Shown: positions 5,941-10,187 of the stretch, piece by piece
How the letters are laid out: every line of letters starts with the position of its first letter
Position numbering within the stretch: position 1 is the stretch's first letter
From: Prevotella sp. UBA7551
GTDB lineage: Bacteria; Bacteroidota; Bacteroidia; Bacteroidales; Bacteroidaceae
Direction of reading: 5' to 3'
Length of the DNA stretch: 10,187 nucleotides
Assembly: GCA_002479145.1 (NCBI GenBank)
Contig: DLLX01000036.1
Span: forward strand, 2,599-12,785
Position numbers and translations under genes: made by a program
Notes under the pieces: model-generated
What the model was told of the DNA's origin: nothing
The model's input: the letters and a program-made list of their open reading frames with translations, nothing else
Database searches by the model: none

Positions 5941-8538
5941 CTAAATCTGCTCGGAGTGGGGACGCTTGGCCGCTGGGATGCTTTGATGTCTCTCCGGTGA
6001 AGAAGTCTTGGAGGACGACGAAGAGGACTTGGAGGTAGACGAACTTCCCGGCTCTGTCTGCCCCTTACCATCGCTTCCTCCTTGGTGTGGCTCTCCCTGC
6101 TCTTCACCTACCGGTGGCAAAGCATTGCCGTTTTCATCCACCTCAGCACCGTTTTCCTCCTCCTGTGAGTTACGACGATTGGAGTTATAGATGCCAAGTG
6201 TGTCGGTACTGGCTGTTGAGACGACCGATGTGGCACACTGATAGGAGGCAGCATCTATCTCCTCAGGGTCTGGAGCAGCCCACTTTCCCTTGTACTTCGC
6301 ATGATAGCGTGGGTTGGAATAGAGCATTTGTATGAACGCTCCGCAGATGGGCAGGGCGGTCTTTGAGCCTTGTCCCAGCGCACCTGTACGGAAATGAATG
6401 CTCCTATACTCGCCGCCGACCCAGCATCCCACGACAAGCTTGGGACTAACGGCCATGAACCAGGCATCGGCATGGTTATTGGACGTACCCGTCTTGCCAC
6501 CCCAATCGGTGTCGCCATTGGGCTGAATGTAGCGGTTGAGACTCATGCTTGTTCCTCCCGGCTCCATGCGTCCACCTTTGAGCAGCTCCTGCATGAAGAA
6601 GGCCGAACGGTAAGGGATGACCTGTTTCTGATCGTCGGGACCATGATAAATCTCATTTCCGTCCTTGTCGACGATTTTAGTCACCAGCACTGGTGAGTGA
6701 TGTTTGCCGTCATTGGCCACCGTGCAATAGGCATCGGTGAGGTCAAGCAGGTTGACATCGCTCGAGCCCAAGGCCAAAGAAGGCTCGTCGGCGAGTGGAC
6801 TGGTGATGCCCATGTCCTGTGCCGTGCGGATGATGTTGGGTATTCCCATCTCCTGACCGAGCTTCACGGCAATGGAATTGATGCTCTGCGCAAAGGCGCG
6901 CTTGAGGGTTATGCTGTCGCCGGAGAACCTTCCGTTGGCGTTGGTCGGCCTCCAGGTGTTGTATTGTCCTGTCTTTTTGTCCAGAACTTCCATCTGAATG
7001 TACTCGTCTCGGCGCTTATCACACGGCGTAAGGCCCTGATTCATCGCCTCGGTATAGACGAACAGTTTAAAGGTAGAGCCAGGCTGACGTTCGGTTGTCA
7101 CCTTATCATACTTCCAGGACTCAAAGTCTATGTCACCCACCCAGGCGCGAACAGCACCCGACTGCGGCTCCATGGCCACCAGTCCGGTGTGCATGAAGCT
7201 CACCATATAGCGTATGGAGTCGAGCGTGGACATCTCCTTCTCTATCGACCCACGTTGATAATCGAAGAGCCTTACACGATGAGGCTTGTTCAAATAGTAC
7301 AATACGCTGTCGGGTTGGTTGGGGAAGCGCTGTTGCAACGCGCGATAGACAGGCAGCCGCTGAGCGATCTCCTCGATGAATCCGGGTATCTCCTTACCCG
7401 TCTCATCACACCAAGAGCTCATGCCGTTCCACCCTTTCGCATCACGATGGATGTACCAATGGCGGTCAAAATTGCGCTGAATCAGCTCCATTTGCTTCTT
7501 TACGGCCTGCTCGGCATACTCCTGCATCTGCAAATCGATGGTCGTATAGATTTTCAAGCCTGCGCTATAGAGATCATAGCCATTCTCTTTCAGCCACGAA
7601 TCAAGATATTTTGAGACCGCCTCGCGGAAATATAATGCCTTTCCCCCATAGTATTCCTCCAAGTGCAGCTCCGCTCCGAGAGGACGTTTGGAGTAGCGGT
7701 CGTAGTCCGTCTGTGACATATCACCATGGGTCACCATGTTGTAAAGCACGGTGTTGCGGCGCAGACGGGAGTTTTTAGGGTGAGAGATGGGGTTGTAGGA
7801 GGTGGTGGCCTTGAGCATTCCCACGAGGGTGGCGCACTGGTCTGGGGTCAATTCATTGGGCTTGCAACCGTAATAGGTCTTCGATGCCGTCATGATACCG
7901 TAAGAATTGTTGCCGAAATCGACCGTATTGGCGTACATTGTGAGAATCTCCTGCTTGGAATAGACCATCTCCAGCTTAGTGGCCACAATCCATTCCTTGC
8001 TTTTCATGATGAGCATACGGACTCCGGGGATTTTGCCCAACAGCCCTGTGGAGACCTGAGAGCGCATGCCGAACATATTTTTGGCAAGCTGTTGCGTTAT
8101 CGTTGAGGCTCCTCGCGCACCGCTATGAAACAGGGCGTCCTTCAAAGCGCCACCCAATCCGAGGAAGTCTACGCCATGATGGCTGTAGAAACGCTCGTCC
8201 TCGGTGTCGACCAGCGCCTTCCAGAAGATGGGATTGACCTGCCCAAACTGCACGGGACTGCGGTTTTCCTTGAAGTATTTGCCGATAAGTTTGCCGTCGG
8301 AGCTGTAGATTTCAGATGCGGCGAAGGTGGGCGGCTCTTGTATTTCCATAAATCCCGGAGTCTTGCCAAACAGCCAAAGGAAATTGATATCGACCATGCC
8401 TAAGTAAAGGAAGAACGCTACAATGGCAGACATGATGCCCACCGCAGTCTTCGTGTACCAAGGACGACCCTTGTAAAGACGCGCATACCAAGGGAAAAAT
8501 CCCTTGAAGCCCCGCCAGATGTTTCGTAAAAACTTCAT
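5941..8538 (-). CDS. Class A penicillin-binding protein 1A (glycosyltransferase and transpeptidase)
   Basis: This bifunctional enzyme polymerises lipid II into glycan strands and crosslinks the stem peptides at the inner-membrane outer face. The 865 residues show a cytoplasmic tail, one membrane segment (about 31-48), then the GT51 domain. The GT51 motifs are DTEDERFYSHHGVD with catalytic Glu113, GASTITQQLAKN (143-154), and EILTMYANTVDFG (197-209). The transpeptidase domain has the active-site tetrad GSTFK (Ser488, Lys491), the SIN triad (Ser552-Asn554) and KTGT (682-685). All key residues are present. Past about residue 785 an acidic, then Gly/Ser-rich tail runs to the end, including an unbroken SSSSSS; it is predicted periplasmic. 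ATG 8538 begins 21 bases after the miaA stop, with AAGAG just before it. PBP1A genes are commonly called mrcA or ponA, but I give no symbol since the Bacteroidota name varies. Function is secure. Confidence 0.95.
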   Translation of the reverse strand: MKFLRNIWRGFKGFFPWYARLYKGRPWYTKTAVGIMSAIVAFFLYLGMVDINFLWLFGKTPGFMEIQEPPTFAASEIYSSDGKLIGKYFKENRSPVQFGQVNPIFWKALVDTEDERFYSHHGVDFLGLGGALKDALFHSGARGASTITQQLAKNMFGMRSQVSTGLLGKIPGVRMLIMKSKEWIVATKLEMVYSKQEILTMYANTVDFGNNSYGIMTASKTYYGCKPNELTPDQCATLVGMLKATTSYNPISHPKNSRLRRNTVLYNMVTHGDMSQTDYDRYSKRPLGAELHLEEYYGGKALYFREAVSKYLDSWLKENGYDLYSAGLKIYTTIDLQMQEYAEQAVKKQMELIQRNFDRHWYIHRDAKGWNGMSSWCDETGKEIPGFIEEIAQRLPVYRALQQRFPNQPDSVLYYLNKPHRVRLFDYQRGSIEKEMSTLDSIRYMVSFMHTGLVAMEPQSGAVRAWVGDIDFESWKYDKVTTERQPGSTFKLFVYTEAMNQGLTPCDKRRDEYIQMEVLDKKTGQYNTWRPTNANGRFSGDSITLKRAFAQSINSIAVKLGQEMGIPNIIRTAQDMGITSPLADEPSLALGSSDVNLLDLTDAYCTVANDGKHHSPVLVTKIVDKDGNEIYHGPDDQKQVIPYRSAFFMQELLKGGRMEPGGTSMSLNRYIQPNGDTDWGGKTGTSNNHADAWFMAVSPKLVVGCWVGGEYRSIHFRTGALGQGSKTALPICGAFIQMLYSNPRYHAKYKGKWAAPDPEEIDAASYQCATSVVSTASTDTLGIYNSNRRNSQEEENGAEVDENGNALPPVGEEQGEPHQGGSDGKGQTEPGSSSTSKSSSSSSKTSSPERHQSIPAAKRPHSEQI

Positions 8539-8559
8539 GCTCTTGATTTCTTTTAAGTA

Positions 8560-9510
8560 CTACGGCTGAGAGATGCCCATGCCGCCAAGGCATTCTGCAG
8601 GCACAGCCTCAAGCCGCTTGTCAATGTAGGCAATGACTTTATCCACCCTTGCGGGGTCGAACCAGCGCATCTCCTCGTCGCGCTTGTACCACGTCAGCTG
8701 CTTGCGGGCGTAGCGTCGCGTATTGCTTTGTATTCTTTCTATCGTTTGTTCCATCGTCACAAGGCCGTCCAGATAGTCGAACATCTCCTTGTATCCCACC
8801 GTATTGAGCGCGTTAAGGTGCCGGAGGGGGAGCATTCTCAATGCTTCGTCGCATAGTCCATTGTCCAGCATCTGCAGCACCCGATGATTGATGCGGTCGT
8901 AAAGCATGGCGCGCTCCATATTCAACCCCACCTTGACCATGCGAAATGGGCGCGGTCGGCAGCTATCCGAGAGAAAGGACGAGTAAGGACGCCCTGTCTG
9001 AATGCACACCTCAAGTGCGTGGACGACACGGCGGGGATTCTTTCTGTCCACCTTTTCCCAATGGACGGGGTCGAGACGGCGCAACTGTTTGGCCAATGCC
9101 GGCAGCCCTTCCTCAGCCAACCGCACTTTGAGTTGGGCGCGAATGTCGTCGCGAATAGTGGGAATGTCATCAATTCCCTTGCATACCGCATCGATGTAGA
9201 GCATCGATCCACCCGAGAGGAGGGCTATTTCCTGCCCCTTCGCCTCCATTTCAGCAAGTAGTCGGAGCACGTCCTGCTCATACATGCTGGCCGAATAGCC
9301 ATCCCTCACCGAGCGGCTTCCCACAAAATAATGGCGCACACGTGACAACTGCTCCTTCGTGGGAGCCGCCGTGCCAACAGGAAGCTCCCTATAAAGTTGA
9401 CGCGAGTCTGCATTGATGACGGGCACTTTGTAGTGCTCAGCCACCTGCAGCGTCAGCTCAGTCTTGCCGACACCCGTGGGACCCGTGATGACTATCAGCG
9501 TCAGTGCCAA
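8560..9510 (-). CDS. miaA: tRNA dimethylallyltransferase MiaA
   Basis: MiaA transfers a dimethylallyl group from DMAPP to N6 of adenosine 37 in tRNAs reading codons that start with U, improving decoding. The 316-residue product has the P-loop GPTGVGKT (10-17), NADSRQLY (33-40) with the expected catalytic Asp35, GGSMLYIDAV (100-109), NPRRVVHALEV (158-168), TVGYKE (237-242) and the C-terminal RRYARKQLTWYKR (265-277). Length is normal. The start is unusual. The only codons ahead of the P-loop that could serve are TTG 9510 and CTG 9504 or 9498, and an in-frame TAG (the lpxA stop) lies nine bases upstream. TTG 9510 gives MALTLIVITGPTG, matching the typical family start, but the AGAGGGGA ribosome-binding stretch directly abuts it. 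It sits six bases after lpxA and 21 before the PBP gene, so it is probably co-transcribed with both. Identity is secure; the exact start is not. Confidence 0.93.
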   Translation of the reverse strand: MALTLIVITGPTGVGKTELTLQVAEHYKVPVINADSRQLYRELPVGTAAPTKEQLSRVRHYFVGSRSVRDGYSASMYEQDVLRLLAEMEAKGQEIALLSGGSMLYIDAVCKGIDDIPTIRDDIRAQLKVRLAEEGLPALAKQLRRLDPVHWEKVDRKNPRRVVHALEVCIQTGRPYSSFLSDSCRPRPFRMVKVGLNMERAMLYDRINHRVLQMLDNGLCDEALRMLPLRHLNALNTVGYKEMFDYLDGLVTMEQTIERIQSNTRRYARKQLTWYKRDEEMRWFDPARVDKVIAYIDKRLEAVPAECLGGMGISQP

Positions 9511-9518
9511 TCCCCTCT
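9511..9518 (-). promoter_or_regulatory. Shine-Dalgarno-like AGAGGGGA at the lpxA-miaA junction
   Basis: The minus strand reads TAG-AGGGGA-TTG, so a purine-rich ribosome-binding stretch overlaps the lpxA stop codon and runs directly into the miaA TTG with no spacer. Normal spacing would instead favour CTG 9504. Bacteroidota often initiate without strong Shine-Dalgarno pairing, so this is suggestive only. Confidence 0.4.
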
Positions 9519-10187
9519 ACTTGATAATGCCGCGCTGGGAACCTTCAACGAAGTTGAGAATGTACTCTACCTCCTTCGTCACCTGCAGCTCACTGCGCAC
9601 CTTCTGTATGTTTTCCTGCCGCGTTCCCACGCCGTAGATAATTCGGTAGACGTTGTGGATGAGGTCTATCAGTTCGTTGGAGAAACCGTGTCGGCGCAGT
9701 CCGATGACATTGACGCCCGCATACCGTATAGGTTCACGCCCGGCAATGACGTAGGGGGGGATGTCCATGGAGAAACGGCTGCCACCCTGAATCATCACAT
9801 AGCCACCCACATGGCAGAACTGATGGCAAAGCACTTCGGCGGAAATAATGGCATTGTCGTCTACCACGACCTCACCACCCAACTTCGTCGAGTTGCCGAT
9901 GATGCACTTCGAACCGATAACACAGTCGTGGGCGATGTGCATATTCTCCATCAGGAGGTTGTTGCTGCCCACAATGGTTGTGCCTTTGGAGAACGTTCCG
10001 CGGGAGATGGTGACGTTTTCGCGCACCGAATTGTTGTCTCCCACCTCGCAAGTGGATTCCTCTCCGTGGAACTTCAGGTCCTGCGGCTTGGTCGATATGC
10101 TTGCGCCGGGAAAGAATTCATTGCCGTTGCCTATGCGCGCCCCTTGATGAATGGTGACACTATTGAGCAAATGGTTGTTGTCGCCCG
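9517..10187 (-). CDS. lpxA: UDP-N-acetylglucosamine acyltransferase LpxA, C-terminal part
   Basis: LpxA adds the first 3-hydroxyacyl chain to UDP-GlcNAc from acyl-ACP, the opening step of lipid A synthesis, in the cytosol as a trimer. The last 222 residues are visible; the 5' end lies beyond the right edge, roughly 35 residues short of a usual length near 255-260. The reading at the edge is open (GDNNHLLNSVTIHQGARIG), so the TTG at 10170 is not a start. Hexapeptide left-handed beta-helix repeats run through HIAHDCVIG and CIIGNSTKLGGEV. The catalytic-base His of HIAHDC (E. coli His125) is present, as are HQFC and the region around E. coli Gly173. PPYVIAG and GLRRHGFS precede the helical C-terminal domain, which ends QRGIIK. 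The position of E. coli His144 is Glu here (LGGEV), which I believe is common in this phylum. Identity is secure. Confidence 0.95.
   Translation of the reverse strand, partial: GDNNHLLNSVTIHQGARIGNGNEFFPGASISTKPQDLKFHGEESTCEVGDNNSVRENVTISRGTFSKGTTIVGSNNLLMENMHIAHDCVIGSKCIIGNSTKLGGEVVVDDNAIISAEVLCHQFCHVGGYVMIQGGSRFSMDIPPYVIAGREPIRYAGVNVIGLRRHGFSNELIDLIHNVYRIIYGVGTRQENIQKVRSELQVTKEVEYILNFVEGSQRGIIK

Noticed and set aside
6697..7614. Plus-strand open frame of 305 codons
   Set aside because: It is antisense to the transpeptidase region of PBP1A, whose catalytic motifs are all present on the minus strand; the plus product shows no family features.
1..10187. CRISPR arrays, insertion sequences, tRNA or rRNA genes, phage or toxin-antitoxin modules
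   Set aside because: No regularly spaced repeats, transposase motifs, tRNA-like cloverleaf or phage genes were seen; the window is covered by ordinary envelope and housekeeping genes.

Overview
The window looks like chromosomal core DNA from the Bacteroidota, most likely order Bacteroidales and perhaps a Prevotella-like genus with fairly high GC. The evidence is the gene set (a Bacteroidota-style LpxA, a large outer-membrane barrel of DUF5686 type, a DUF5715-like protein, a PIF1-type helicase with a TPR tail). Copies of the Bacteroidota -7 promoter element TAnnTTTG also precede the genes that start transcription units. Genus-level placement is inference from sequence feel, not from a search.

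Layout from left to right. Bases 1-317 (minus) hold the N-terminal third of an MltG-type endolytic murein transglycosylase that runs off the left edge. A divergent promoter region (318-483) separates it from a plus-strand gene, about 484-2538, for a 684-residue predicted outer-membrane beta-barrel protein. A convergent gap (2539-2676) follows. Next is a minus-strand gene (2677-3513) for a membrane-anchored protein with an M15/DUF5715-like zinc-site pattern. A 194-base gap (3514-3707) holds two TATCTTTG boxes and an inverted repeat.

From 3708 to the right edge everything is one tightly packed minus-strand run, read right to left: lpxA (partial, lipid A synthesis), miaA (tRNA i6A37 prenylation), a class A penicillin-binding protein (peptidoglycan synthesis), a PIF1-like helicase, and a small lipoprotein. 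Gaps are 6, 21 and 17 bases, and the last two genes overlap by ATGA, so this is probably one operon or a read-through cluster.

The theme is envelope construction: lipid A (LpxA), glycan polymerisation and crosslinking (PBP1A), glycan-strand cleavage (MltG), a candidate peptidoglycan peptidase, an outer-membrane barrel and a lipoprotein. Two information-processing genes, miaA and the helicase, sit within it. I see no mobile element, CRISPR array, tRNA, rRNA or clear transfer signature. The less-described parts are the DUF5715-like putative peptidase, the lipoprotein coupled to a helicase, and the miaA start, which has no ATG or GTG available. I do not find convincing evidence of an entirely new multi-gene system.
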